A DNA stretch of 64,000 nucleotides from JAGOMX01 sp041738135 (lineage in GTDB: Bacteria; Pseudomonadota; Alphaproteobacteria; JAGOMX01). Shown piece after piece: positions 32,644 through 41,583 of this stretch; position 1 is the first letter of the stretch; each line of letters begins with the position of its first letter. A program made the translations under genes and the position numbers. Below the pieces are notes generated by a model. That model saw only the letters and a list, made by a program, of their open reading frames with translations. It was not told the DNA's origin and did no database searches. Where the stretch lies: contig JBGSQK010000063.1 of assembly GCA_041738135.1 (NCBI GenBank), positions 1 through 64,000 of the forward strand. Direction: 5' to 3'.

Positions 32644-32878
32644 TCATTTGCCTCTGTTTGAATTTATAATCATTGATTATATCATAGCAGCTGTGCTTAT
32701 AAAACCAGTTTGCAAAAAATTACCAATAAAGTACGCCTGCGAAAGAAAATTGATCAGATAGTATAAAAAAGCTTTTTTAGTGCGTCAGTTCGTGGCATGA
32801 TAGCCTTATCGTTGATAAAAAGTTGTTTGTGCCTTTGCTTTGCGCAGTGGTACAGTGTTGAAAAAATAGGGAGGACGC

Positions 32879-33427
32879 GTGGTGACATTCTTCGAGAATC
32901 TACAACAGCAAGAAAATTATGAGCCTTTACCGCCTACAGAAGGTGTACAAATACATTGTATCGTAAAGTGGTTTAATCCTATCAAGGGGTTTGGCTTCGT
33001 AATGCCTGAAGATGCCGATGAGGACATCTTTTTACATTTTTCAGTCCTGGATGCGGCTGGTTATCAGTATTTAAGTCCTGGTGACGAGTTAGAATGCATC
33101 GTAGGCGATGGACGCAAGGGGCGTCAGGTGGGTAAAATTCTAGAGGTTGAGCCTGCACGAGCTGCGGCTGGACAAGCTAGAATGATGCAACGACCTGTGC
33201 AACCTGTGGGTGTGCTGGAACAAATGGAAGGCGAAGTGAAATGGTTTAATACCATTCGCGGTTTCGGCTTTGTGACCCCCGAATGTGGCGGTCGTGATGT
33301 TTTTGTGCATGCATCCATTTTAAGACGCATTGGTCTACAAAAAGTAAACCCAGGGCAGAGAGTCCGCATGCAGGTGACGTCTTCGGACCGTGGCCGCCAA
33401 GCATGGACGATCGAGTTATTGGACTGA
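32879..33427 (+). CDS. Double cold-shock-domain protein
   Basis: The 182-residue protein holds two cold-shock domains separated by a ~30-residue linker. Each has the RNA-binding motifs: KWFNPIKGFGFV with DIFLH in the first, and KWFNTIRGFGFV with DVFVH in the second. Two-domain CSPs are typical of Alphaproteobacteria and bind single-stranded RNA or DNA. Initiation is at one of two consecutive GTG codons (32879 or 32882), with AGGGAGGA upstream. The start choice changes only one residue. Confidence 0.93.
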   Translation: MVTFFENLQQQENYEPLPPTEGVQIHCIVKWFNPIKGFGFVMPEDADEDIFLHFSVLDAAGYQYLSPGDELECIVGDGRKGRQVGKILEVEPARAAAGQARMMQRPVQPVGVLEQMEGEVKWFNTIRGFGFVTPECGGRDVFVHASILRRIGLQKVNPGQRVRMQVTSSDRGRQAWTIELLD

Positions 33428-33856
33428 GCTTTAGATCTTAGCATCGGGGTTTTACCTTGAAGCTATGGTTGGTAGTGTAGCTATAGAAATGAATTTAAGA
33501 TCGCTCTGGTTGGACTGGGGCGGTCTTGTTTTCTGTGGGTTGATGGTAGGGTTATGTGCTGCAGAGTGATAACTGAAGCTCAGCGCTACGTTCCTCCCCG
33601 GCCTTGAGCCGGGGTCGAGCGAAAACTAAGCGTTGCGAAGCAACTGCAATATAGAGAATATTGAGTCGCTTACGCTCCGCTTATTACGCTGGATCCCGGC
33701 TCAAGGCCGGGAAAGGACAGCATGAGCATTAGAGGCATTAACTAAGTGTTAGTGGCTCATGGCCGAGAAGAAACGGGGGGGGAACTGCAGGTACATTCAT
33801 ATACTGCTAGTGGAATTACTCAGACTAAAACCCAGAGAGTTTAGTGAAGGAAAAAA
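33428..33856. other. Intergenic region with a palindromic element
   Basis: 429 bases between the cold-shock gene and ftsB. A palindromic repeat occupies 33593-33717. The first ~150 bases contain a 34-codon frame (33465-33569) without a ribosome-binding site, which I do not call. The last ~130 bases presumably carry the ftsB promoter; no clear boxes were found. Confidence 0.6.
33593..33717. repeat. Palindromic repeat element (copy 3)
   Basis: Arms CCCGGCCTTGAGCCGGG (33597-33613) and its exact complement (33695-33711), each itself partly palindromic. The centre contains GTTGCGAAGCAAC, a mini-hairpin, then CAATATAGA, and GGATCC abuts the right arm. The centre design matches copies at 12116 and 61229. 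Confidence 0.85.
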
Positions 33857-34201
33857 ATGCTCTATCGTGAGGTACGCCGCCGCTTTACATTTATGATTGG
33901 TCCGATCATATCTGCCTGTTTGGTTGGTTACTTTACGTATCACTTGATCCAGGGTAACCATGGCTTGCGCTCTTATTGGCGTTTGGGTGATGATTTGCAG
34001 CATTCCAGTGCCAAGTATACGGCTTTAAAGGAACAGCACGATGACTTACAGCAAAGAGTAGCGTTGCTGCGCCCGAATACAATTTGTCCTGATTTGCTAG
34101 ATGAACAGGTCCGTAAAAATCTTGGCTATGTGCATCCCAACGAAATCGTTATTCTCAATCCCAATGATGAGGTAAAGCCAAAAGACAAGGGTAAGAATTG
34201 A
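33857..34201 (+). CDS. ftsB: Septum formation initiator (FtsB/DivIC) protein
   Basis: A 114-residue bitopic membrane protein: a short cytoplasmic N-terminus, one membrane helix (FMIGPIISACLVGYFTYHLI) and a periplasmic coiled coil (LKEQHDDLQQRVALL) with the conserved late (V/A)R..LGYV. FtsB joins FtsL and FtsQ to activate septal peptidoglycan synthesis. In many alphaproteobacteria it lies between eno and pdhA; here its neighbours differ. GAAGG precedes ATG 33857. The stop is almost immediately followed by a HAD gene, so they may be co-transcribed. Confidence 0.88.
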   Translation: MLYREVRRRFTFMIGPIISACLVGYFTYHLIQGNHGLRSYWRLGDDLQHSSAKYTALKEQHDDLQQRVALLRPNTICPDLLDEQVRKNLGYVHPNEIVILNPNDEVKPKDKGKN

Positions 34202-34203
34202 CT

Positions 34204-34746
34204 ATGGGGCCTTTTGAGCAAAAGCTCCCCATTGCAGTTGATTTGGACGGGACTCTTGTGTTTAATGAGCTCAGCAATATGTCATTCTGGCTTTTCTGTC
34301 GCCAATATCCTTGGAAACTGTTGTTGTTACCTTTTTGGATGTTTAAGGGTATAGCCTTTATAAAACGAAAATTTTCTGCCCTAATCCCCATTGATGTAAA
34401 AACTTTGGATTACAACAAATCTGTACTCAAATTTATTGAATCACACGAGGATCATCGCGTGATTCTGGCAACTGGTGCTGATCTCGTTTATGCTTGTCAG
34501 ATAGCTGAATATTTGGACTGTTTTGAGCTCGTCATCGCCAGCGATGGGGTGATTAATATGGTTAGCCATAACAAAGCTGAAAACCTCAATAAACTTTTTG
34601 GAAAAGGTCGGTATATATACGTGGGCAATTCTGCACAAGATATAGCCGTGTGGAAAGACGCAGCATACGCCATAGCTGTCAACGCGCCAGATACAGTTCT
34701 GAAAGATTTAAAAGAGCTGGGTGTGCCCTATGAGGTTCTGACGTAA
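34204..34746 (+). CDS. HAD-superfamily phosphatase
   Basis: The 180-residue protein has HAD motif I (VDLDGTLV, D13 and D15), a threonine in ILATGAD for motif II, and a late GNSAQDIAVWK for motif IV. An inserted hydrophobic segment (YPWKLLLLPFWMFKGIAF) suggests membrane association, as in the HAD domain found fused to UbiA-type prenyltransferases; here no UbiA domain follows. ATG 34204 begins two bases after the ftsB stop; a TTG at 34198 that overlaps that stop is also in frame. The substrate is unknown. Confidence 0.85.
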   Translation: MGPFEQKLPIAVDLDGTLVFNELSNMSFWLFCRQYPWKLLLLPFWMFKGIAFIKRKFSALIPIDVKTLDYNKSVLKFIESHEDHRVILATGADLVYACQIAEYLDCFELVIASDGVINMVSHNKAENLNKLFGKGRYIYVGNSAQDIAVWKDAAYAIAVNAPDTVLKDLKELGVPYEVLT

Positions 34747-34828
34747 ATTAATTTATACACCCCCTTTACGACGCCAAAAGATTCCTCCATACTTAACAAC
34801 AATCTAGTCCGCAAGACGGAGGCGACCC

Positions 34829-35722
34829 ATGCGAATTCTGTGTGCATTATTGTTGTCAATTTTCTTACACGATGCCACCTGCGCTAGTACGCCTGAAACT
34901 CACGCTGAAGAACCGTTAAAGCCTGGTGCCGCTATTCCATTTGACGCATGGCCGCTTGATATGCTGATTATGCGTGAAAATGAGCTGAGGGCTAAGGTCG
35001 ATGTAGATGAGAAATCCATCAACAGGGCTCTTTCAGCGGCAATTGATGATCTTCTCAGGCAGGCAAAAGTCTATTATAGGACAGCTGCGGTTTTGAGCTA
35101 CAGTAGTAAAATTATAGGTGGGGCAGGGCCTATTGCTCTTATTCTAGCTACTGCCTTCAATGCTCCTACATTTGCCAATTATATTATTGGTGCTTTAACC
35201 TCTGTTGCGGTTCCTATGTACCACTTTTCTGAACAAGCCAAAGCTGCGGGGACCGATTTAGATAAGGAAGCTATTAGAAAACATAGTGATGATATTGTGG
35301 AATATCAAAAAATCAGATTAGCTAGAAAGAAAAAAGAAGCAGCTGAGGCTGTGCAAGCTGTGCAGGATCAGGCACTCAATAACGAAAAGGTTTTGCGTGT
35401 TTTAAGAACTGTTTATCATTATGTAACGGGTTCTGCAAAACTTGATGAGGGTGACGAAGAGCTTGACGATATGGAGAGAGGAATGTTACTTGCATTTTCC
35501 CCCCCAAAAGAAGTTCCTGCTGCTGATGAAAAAGGTAAGGATGATGTAGTTGGATATCAATCAGGTAAGGCGCCGCCGCCCGCTAAATCTCCAGGAACCT
35601 TGAAACGTAGAGCTAAACACAAAGCTAATATGGCTACAGCAAAACCCAAACCTCAAACGACAGCTCAGATGGAGGCGGTAAATATTCCGCCAAGCATGCC
35701 AACGGAATCTGATAACAAATAG
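34829..35722 (+). CDS. Exported protein with a central hydrophobic hairpin, unknown function
   Basis: The 297-residue product has a signal peptide (MRILCALLLSIFLHDATCA) and a strong ribosome-binding site (GGAGG). Around residues 95-130 two glycine/alanine-rich hydrophobic stretches (IIGGAGPIALILATAF and NYIIGALTSVAVPMYHF) could form a membrane hairpin. A Lys/Ala/Glu coiled-coil segment and a Pro/Lys-rich C-terminus follow. No family is recognised. The arrangement resembles membrane-inserting exported proteins, but that is only an impression. A coiled-coil exported protein gene follows. Confidence 0.75.
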   Translation: MRILCALLLSIFLHDATCASTPETHAEEPLKPGAAIPFDAWPLDMLIMRENELRAKVDVDEKSINRALSAAIDDLLRQAKVYYRTAAVLSYSSKIIGGAGPIALILATAFNAPTFANYIIGALTSVAVPMYHFSEQAKAAGTDLDKEAIRKHSDDIVEYQKIRLARKKKEAAEAVQAVQDQALNNEKVLRVLRTVYHYVTGSAKLDEGDEELDDMERGMLLAFSPPKEVPAADEKGKDDVVGYQSGKAPPPAKSPGTLKRRAKHKANMATAKPKPQTTAQMEAVNIPPSMPTESDNK

Positions 35723-35737
35723 AAGGAGTTAACATAT

Positions 35738-35827
35738 GTGAAGCGGCGAGCCCCTTTTGTAAAACTTGGAACTCTGCTATCCTATTTAGAAAACAATAAT
35801 CAATATAAGGGAGAATGGTATGCATAA
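35738..35827 (+). CDS. Possible 29-residue leader peptide overlapping the next gene
   Basis: GTG 35738 has GAAGGAG nine bases upstream and opens a frame (KRRAPFVKLG...) that ends at TAA 35825-35827, eight bases inside the next gene, whose ATG is 35820. The overlap suggests translational coupling. In another frame the same ribosome-binding site precedes ATG-TGA. No homologue is recognised, and it may be only an untranslated leader. Confidence 0.3.
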   Translation: MKRRAPFVKLGTLLSYLENNNQYKGEWYA

Positions 35828-37427
35828 AATAGTATCTTTGACAGCAATCCTCGTTTCAATAATTTCTAACTCTTCTAATGCTTCAAAGCAAACACCAGCA
35901 TGGGTCAATAGTGCTGAGCCACCTCGTCAGAAAATGCAAGTATCATCTGAAACATACGTTCCGGCTACGGGTAAAAAAGCACGAGCCAAGCAAGAGCAAG
36001 CAATCCAAAAGATATCAGAAGAGGAAGCTCGTTTGGATAGGCTGCGTGAGGAGGCTGATTTAATAATCAAACAAAAGCAAGAAGCTGAGCAAACATTAGC
36101 CGATTTTCAAGCATATATATTGCAGAATCAAAGTGAGTTGCAGAAATTAAAAGAGCAGAAAACATCCGATCAGAGAGTGCTTGAGGAAAATGCAAAGCAA
36201 AAGTCGGCCCTTGAACAAGCCGCCTTGCAGATGGAAGCAGAGAAACGCAAAGAGGAAGAATCACTACAGCAATTGATGTCGCAGAATATTGCTTTGCAGA
36301 GATCTATCCAAAGTATGGAACAGCACTTAGCGTTGCAGCTATCTGCTAGTGATAGCATTAATAAAACAATGCAAGTGGCTGAGGAAGCACAAGCGGTCAA
36401 TAATTCCAATGTGGTTGAAAGCAAGCAAGCTCTCGTGATGCCCGCTGAGCTGGGAGGGAATGTGGCGAGTGCTAACGTTTCTCAAACGGTTGAGGCAGCA
36501 CAAGCTGTTGTGGTGGCTGACAAGAAGGTGGAGGTTACTAGTGTTAACCAGAAGGTAGATGCCACAGCACCGACAGCACCCGTTATAGTAGAAAAGAAAG
36601 TGGATGCGGCAACTTCTGAAAGTGACGAAGTGAGGGGGCTTGTGCAAATAAACCTAGCAAGTGCGCCTATAAGCAGAGGAATAGGTTATTTGACCCAAGC
36701 TTATTATTTCGTAAACAATAATCTGAGCAGGGCATGGACGTCTGAAAAGGACCGGTATGCTCCTGGCACATATCCGCCTCTCACTTATGTTAGCGTGCTT
36801 AATACACTTAAGTCTAAATGGTTCCCCAAGAAAACGGAACCTGAGTTGCTGCAGTTGAGCAAAAAAGACATGCATTTTTCTCTTCAGCCCATTCATTTCA
36901 GCTCGGCCCAGCATCCTGGCGGCTATTTTGTGCCTGTGGGTGTTACATGTGGCAAATTGACCATTGAAATAAGCGATTCCAATATAAGAAAATTAATCGT
37001 GGGGTCCGATAAAGGCACTTTGGAAGAAAAGAGCAAACAGATTTATTTGGCCTACATCAAGTCGCTGAAAACGGCCAATGAAAAGTTTGATATGGCAGCT
37101 TATAATCCCAACTACGATGACCAAGAATCGTCTTTAAAGCCTTACGAATTCTATCTAGCCATGCGACCCTATTTGGACGAGCAAAGTGATAACCAACCTT
37201 TTTACCGGGATATTCAATTTTGCAGAAGACCAAATCATACTAAGCATGGGTATACTTTGCTAACTTTGCGTTTGCTAGCTTTTGATGATAAGAAGGGTTA
37301 TGCGGTGCATTGGTCTATTTATGGTTATCGTGTGGATCACAAAATCCCTGAAGAAACATTGCAACGCTTTGTTATGGGGCTACAGCAGTTTGAAAATGAT
37401 GACTGGCTTGTTAAATTAGGCGTTTAA
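35820..37427 (+). CDS. Exported coiled-coil protein with unknown C-terminal domain
   Basis: The 535-residue protein begins with a signal peptide (MHKIVSLTAILVSIISNSSNA). Residues ~50-175 form a long Glu/Gln/Lys coiled coil. A valine/alanine-rich low-complexity linker follows to ~275. The last ~260 residues look globular, with aromatic-rich segments such as YLTQAYYFVNNNLSRAW and YAVHWSIYGYRV; I do not recognise the fold. GGGAG precedes ATG 35820. It ends one base before the ATG of the metallo-beta-lactamase-fold gene, so the two are in one transcript although functionally unlike. Confidence 0.8.
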   Translation: MHKIVSLTAILVSIISNSSNASKQTPAWVNSAEPPRQKMQVSSETYVPATGKKARAKQEQAIQKISEEEARLDRLREEADLIIKQKQEAEQTLADFQAYILQNQSELQKLKEQKTSDQRVLEENAKQKSALEQAALQMEAEKRKEEESLQQLMSQNIALQRSIQSMEQHLALQLSASDSINKTMQVAEEAQAVNNSNVVESKQALVMPAELGGNVASANVSQTVEAAQAVVVADKKVEVTSVNQKVDATAPTAPVIVEKKVDAATSESDEVRGLVQINLASAPISRGIGYLTQAYYFVNNNLSRAWTSEKDRYAPGTYPPLTYVSVLNTLKSKWFPKKTEPELLQLSKKDMHFSLQPIHFSSAQHPGGYFVPVGVTCGKLTIEISDSNIRKLIVGSDKGTLEEKSKQIYLAYIKSLKTANEKFDMAAYNPNYDDQESSLKPYEFYLAMRPYLDEQSDNQPFYRDIQFCRRPNHTKHGYTLLTLRLLAFDDKKGYAVHWSIYGYRVDHKIPEETLQRFVMGLQQFENDDWLVKLGV

Positions 37428-37428
37428 G

Positions 37429-38202
37429 ATGATGCTAACCGTCTTAGGTTGTGGTCCATCGGGCGGGGTTCCGCTGGTGGGAAATGTTTGGGGTTGTTGT
37501 GACCCCAACAACCCTAAAAACAGTCGGTTGCGAACCTCGCTTTTAATAGAGACTGAAGGTAAAAGGTTCTTGATTGATACCTCACCTGATATGCGACAGC
37601 AACTGCTGCGAGCGGAAGTGAATGGTTTGGATGCAATTTTATACACCCATGCCCATTCGGATCATCTGCATGGTATTGATGACCTGCGGCCGCTTTATTT
37701 TGGCGGAAAGAGGCAACCTTTTCCCATCTTTGGTACGCAAGCTACTTTGAGTGAAATTCAGGAACGGTTTGATTACATGTTTGCCTCTATTGAAGATCCT
37801 GATAAGGCAACCATATATCCCCAAATATGTGTTCCACATGTGATTTCAGGCGAGTTCGAGGTTTTGGGAAACAAGGTTCAGGCATTTGATCAAGGTCATG
37901 GACATAGCATTACCACAGGCTATCGGTTTGACCGTTTTGCTTATTCGACGGATGTAAAAGCGCTGGATGATAATGCTCTTGAAATCCTGCAAGGCGTTGA
38001 CGTTTGGTTTGTGGATTGTTTGTCCCGGGAGCCTCGTAATACCCATGCCCATTTGGATCTAGCTCTATCATGGATAGAACGACTTAAGCCAAAGTTGGCC
38101 ATACTCATTCACATGAATCATACAATGGACTATGAGTCTCTCAAATCTGAACTGCCCAAAGGTGTCGAGCCAGCTTATGATGGCATGGTCATCGAGGTTT
38201 AA
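37429..38202 (+). CDS. Metallo-beta-lactamase-fold hydrolase (PhnP/RNase Z-like)
   Basis: The 257-residue cytoplasmic enzyme has the metal-binding motif HAHSDH (H74, H76, D78, H79) and additional ligands in DQGHGHS and the C-terminal HMNHT. The opening LTVLGCGPSGGVPLVGN and the WGCCDPNNPKNSR loop are typical of the alphaproteobacterial PhnP-like family that often follows metG-tatD. Those neighbours are absent here. It probably cleaves a phosphodiester; the natural substrate is unknown. Confidence 0.9.
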   Translation: MMLTVLGCGPSGGVPLVGNVWGCCDPNNPKNSRLRTSLLIETEGKRFLIDTSPDMRQQLLRAEVNGLDAILYTHAHSDHLHGIDDLRPLYFGGKRQPFPIFGTQATLSEIQERFDYMFASIEDPDKATIYPQICVPHVISGEFEVLGNKVQAFDQGHGHSITTGYRFDRFAYSTDVKALDDNALEILQGVDVWFVDCLSREPRNTHAHLDLALSWIERLKPKLAILIHMNHTMDYESLKSELPKGVEPAYDGMVIEV

Positions 38203-38222
38203 TATTATTTACTATCCGGTAT

Positions 38223-39794
38223 TCAGAGACGACCGGTTTGCAAAAATGTGGGAAGACTGGATGACGGCCGGTTTTCCTGATTATAGCGAACAAGGCTATC
38301 TTGCCAGGCCATACATAATGCAGCGCTCCGGATGATCATTTTTAGACCTTCGATAGAATCATCCTCTAGAAGGGGTGCGTTACTTAACAATAGGAATCTG
38401 AAGTTGGAGTATGCATATTGGCCCGCATCATATATATCTATTATGGCTGATGTCTCCTCATCCTCTTGACCATATAAGTCTCTGTTTATAGCATTATTAA
38501 GATTCTGGAGTTCATTGAATACAGTTATAGAATAGTCTATGGCCTGATCAAGGTTGTAGTTTCCATTGTTTGCTGCTTCAATTTTTTCAAAGTATGTGTT
38601 GATCGTATCAGCCGGTATGCTGTCGAAAGAATTGCGGATTTGAGTTATAAGACCACTTTTATTGCTTAAATCAGCTAGTGTGAAATTCGATTCTCTAAAG
38701 CCCCATAGAAATCTGCAGTCCTGAACTAAATAAGCTTTTAAAAATACGTCCAAATTGTTTACAGAAGACATCTGGCATAAATTTGGCAGGTCGTAAGGTG
38801 TGATGGTTTCTTTTGTAAGGGCCAGCATGTCCATACGAATGATGTCAGCATTAGATCCCGTTAAGTATTGGTAAGCAACAAATGTGTCGCGCAGCTTTGA
38901 GATGACGCCAAGAACCAAGTTGTGCTGTGTAAATGCATCAAAGTGAGTTTTAAATTCTTGTGCTTCCTGGCTCTGCCTTCCTTTAATGGTAGGCCAACTT
39001 TTCATTGCATCTGTTTCCAACTTTTGCACGAATGCGAAATAATTCTCTATAATTTCTATGTGTGCAGCAAATTTATTACTAACTTTATCCAGCTTCCAGA
39101 AAAAGGGACCTAGCGTGTTATTAGTGCGGTCTTCTAGAGCTTTAGTAAAATAAGTATGCATCCAGAATTTTAGAGCGAGAAATTTGCGTTGTGCATTCAT
39201 TAGGCCTGTGTTTGTGTTTTCTAATAGCGGGCACCCTCTGGCAAGGTCGTTTTGTTTAATGAGAGCCTCAAATAACGGTAACCCCCTGATTTTGAGAGGA
39301 TCGTTATAATCGGCATCTTTCCCCATCACTACTCTTACTGAGAAATTTAGGTTTCTCATTACATGTGTCTGAATCTGCGATAATTCCATTTCGCTTGGAT
39401 GATTTAGACCGAAATAAAAAGAGCTTTGCTGTTTGATTTTATTTTCTAACTTGTCTAGGTTCATGGTGGTTTCCGACAAGCTTTTTGTGTGAGCACCAGA
39501 CATGGTTCTTACTTCATCCAAGCTAACAAAATTTTGAGGAATAAAAGGTCGGTTTTGGATTCCATATTTATTTTCCCTCATTATTACGATTACGGGAGGT
39601 GTTAATGCAGCATTGCGATGCTTCTTGACAGGTGCTGCTAAATTGCCAAATTCTGAATTATCATGGTCGCGTTTACCTGGTGATATGGAGCTATTCTCGT
39701 CATCAGGCATATTTTCACTAGCAATCACCATATCATTTAAGGTAATGACTGTTATTCCCACAGAAGCAATTCTTTTTAAGATATTTACGGTCAT
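38223..39794 (-). CDS. Large exported protein of unknown function
   Basis: A 523-residue protein with an N-terminal signal (LKRIASVGITVITLNDMVIA) and then a charged, low-complexity stretch containing KRDHDNSEFGNLAAPVKKHR, which resembles a nuclear-localisation-like basic cluster but is unproven. The remainder is predominantly helical (many FNELQNLNNAINR-like segments) and has no recognised motif. The gene lies tail-to-tail with the metallo-hydrolase gene. Together with the next two genes it forms a cluster of exported unknowns. Confidence 0.75.
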   Translation of the reverse strand: MTVNILKRIASVGITVITLNDMVIASENMPDDENSSISPGKRDHDNSEFGNLAAPVKKHRNAALTPPVIVIMRENKYGIQNRPFIPQNFVSLDEVRTMSGAHTKSLSETTMNLDKLENKIKQQSSFYFGLNHPSEMELSQIQTHVMRNLNFSVRVVMGKDADYNDPLKIRGLPLFEALIKQNDLARGCPLLENTNTGLMNAQRKFLALKFWMHTYFTKALEDRTNNTLGPFFWKLDKVSNKFAAHIEIIENYFAFVQKLETDAMKSWPTIKGRQSQEAQEFKTHFDAFTQHNLVLGVISKLRDTFVAYQYLTGSNADIIRMDMLALTKETITPYDLPNLCQMSSVNNLDVFLKAYLVQDCRFLWGFRESNFTLADLSNKSGLITQIRNSFDSIPADTINTYFEKIEAANNGNYNLDQAIDYSITVFNELQNLNNAINRDLYGQEDEETSAIIDIYDAGQYAYSNFRFLLLSNAPLLEDDSIEGLKMIIRSAALCMAWQDSLVRYNQENRPSSSLPTFLQTGRL

Positions 39795-39817
39795 TCTATA
39801 ATCAAATCCACATCTAA

Positions 39818-40159
39818 TTAAAATCTAAGTTTTCTTTTCGCGTAAGGTACAGCGCCGGGTTCATTGTTAAAGTAGATGATTTCATTGTTGCCTCCCTCCA
39901 CATGGAGTGGGTCCAAATCATCCATTTCGTATTCTAAGAATTCATCCAGATTTTGTCTTTTAAATCTAGATCTTTCATTTAAAGGCCTGGTATTCAAAGG
40001 TGTATCCGGGTCTTTTTTCTTATCCTTAGTGGCAGATCGCAGCCTCTTTTTAATCTCCACATTTTGGTCTAATCCTTCGACAGATGCAAAGGACAGGCCT
40101 CCATGCACGATAAATATGAAGCCAACTACGTAATAAAATAAAACACGTGAAAATATCAT
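39818..40159 (-). CDS. Small exported charged protein of unknown function
   Basis: A 113-residue product with a hydrophobic N-terminal signal (MIFSRVLFYYVVGFIFIVHGGLSFA). The mature part is highly charged, with a basic region (KKRLRSATKDKKKD) followed by an acidic one (DEFLEYEMDDLDP). No family is recognised. It lies 23 bases upstream of the 38223-39794 gene on the same strand, so the two are probably co-transcribed. It is divergent from the methyltransferase-like gene across a 273-base gap. Confidence 0.65.
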   Translation of the reverse strand: MIFSRVLFYYVVGFIFIVHGGLSFASVEGLDQNVEIKKRLRSATKDKKKDPDTPLNTRPLNERSRFKRQNLDEFLEYEMDDLDPLHVEGGNNEIIYFNNEPGAVPYAKRKLRF

Positions 40160-40432
40160 TTTCTAAACCAAACAAACTAACAATACATAATATATAGATA
40201 CTTAAATGAAAAAGCGCAAGCAAATAAAGGAAAATTATTTGCCAGATAAATTATGATAAATTTTAGATAAATTGCATTTAAAAAGCGAGGTTATGCCTGT
40301 GGGTCTATATCAGTTCTGTTTATGTGTATAATTGTAAAATCTGCTTCACAAAAAAATGCTTCCATAAAAACTTGCATTAAAAATGAATATCTTTATATAT
40401 CTGCATAAACGCAGTTATTATAGGATGTTATA

Positions 40433-41578
40433 ATGTTAATTAGAATTTTGTTATGTTTGTCAGTATTCAATATTGTGTGCACGTCTGACGTAAGTGCCAG
40501 TAAGGTCGGTGTGTTTTGTGACGGACCTGGGTCATCATATATTGATCCAGAATCAATTATGCTGAAACCGATCAAAACCCTCAATAATAAGGGGGTGCAG
40601 TTTAATCATCTGGGGCCATTTGAAGAGCATTTCTTAGAAGACTGTGCGTCTGCTGAGAGAAATATCGTCGGTACACCATCAAATGGTTTTCCTGGCGCCA
40701 ATATACTTATGTTGGGTGAAGCTTTTGGCAGAATGCCTTTGAAGGTTTATCGTCAGACCATTTTCGCAAACATTTATGCCAACGACCTTTCAGCAGATAA
40801 TCTTAGCCATTTGGTCAAAAAAATTGCGATCATGAAAAATGAAGGTTCTGTCGTTGAAAAATGTATGGCAGGCAGAATTTATCCTGTAGTGGGTGATTGC
40901 TTAGATTTGAATGCCAATGAGCAGATAACAAAATTGCTTTATAACGGGGCATTGAACAATAGCATGGACCTAATCATATGTTCAAATGTGATACATTTTT
41001 TTGATGGTCAGAGGCTTCTCCAGTTCTTTTTGAATACATATAACTGGTTAAAGCCAGGCGGTAGAGCCCATATTTTATGCCGATCAAAGTTAGAAGCTCC
41101 AAGATTAGACAGCTGCACTTCTTCAGGAGTAATTATGATTTATGTGAGTAGCATTCTTATGAATGCAGCCATTAAAAATAGGGTATGCATGCTTCCTGGT
41201 TTATTTAAGGAATCTTGGCTGGACGAGGCAGAAAGAAAAAGAGCTGGTTGTAATATTACAATTCAAGAGCGGACATTGAAGCTCTTTGCTAAGAAGATGG
41301 GATTCGAGGTCGCATGTAGTAAAACATATTCAAACGTGACTGTGAGAGGTAGCAATGTGCTCGATTTTGCAGAGGATGCTGATGGAATGTTTTGTGGTCT
41401 TGTTTTGGTTAAGCCAAAAAAAGCTGGTGACAAAGTAATCTCAGAAAAGGATCTGGACCCTAATTTTGTCCAAGATTGCCTGACGTCAGAAGCGAAAATG
41501 GCCTCATTTGTGGCTAACAACTTTGTGTTTACTACTGAAGCACCTTGGTTGGTTCCTAAGGGTTCTAAACGAAAATAA
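40433..41578 (+). CDS. Exported SAM-dependent methyltransferase-like protein
   Basis: The 381-residue protein has a signal peptide (MLIRILLCLSVFNIVCTSDVSA), with AGGA eight bases before ATG 40433. The mature domain follows the class I Rossmann methyltransferase order: a degenerate motif I ILMLGEAFGR (residues ~91-100, where GxGxG is usual), motif II region YANDLSADNL, GDCLDL, motif IV-like DLIICSNVIHFF (~180-190) and WLKPGGRAHILC. Methyltransferases are normally cytoplasmic because SAM is there, so a signal peptide implies action in the periplasm or a host. It stands beside other exported unknowns. The substrate is unknown. Confidence 0.8.
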   Translation: MLIRILLCLSVFNIVCTSDVSASKVGVFCDGPGSSYIDPESIMLKPIKTLNNKGVQFNHLGPFEEHFLEDCASAERNIVGTPSNGFPGANILMLGEAFGRMPLKVYRQTIFANIYANDLSADNLSHLVKKIAIMKNEGSVVEKCMAGRIYPVVGDCLDLNANEQITKLLYNGALNNSMDLIICSNVIHFFDGQRLLQFFLNTYNWLKPGGRAHILCRSKLEAPRLDSCTSSGVIMIYVSSILMNAAIKNRVCMLPGLFKESWLDEAERKRAGCNITIQERTLKLFAKKMGFEVACSKTYSNVTVRGSNVLDFAEDADGMFCGLVLVKPKKAGDKVISEKDLDPNFVQDCLTSEAKMASFVANNFVFTTEAPWLVPKGSKRK

Positions 41579-41583
41579 TATTC

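Noticed and set aside
33465..33569. 34-codon frame with a hydrophobic C-terminal half
   Set aside because: No ribosome-binding site, no recognisable family, and located in an otherwise non-coding gap beside a repeat element.
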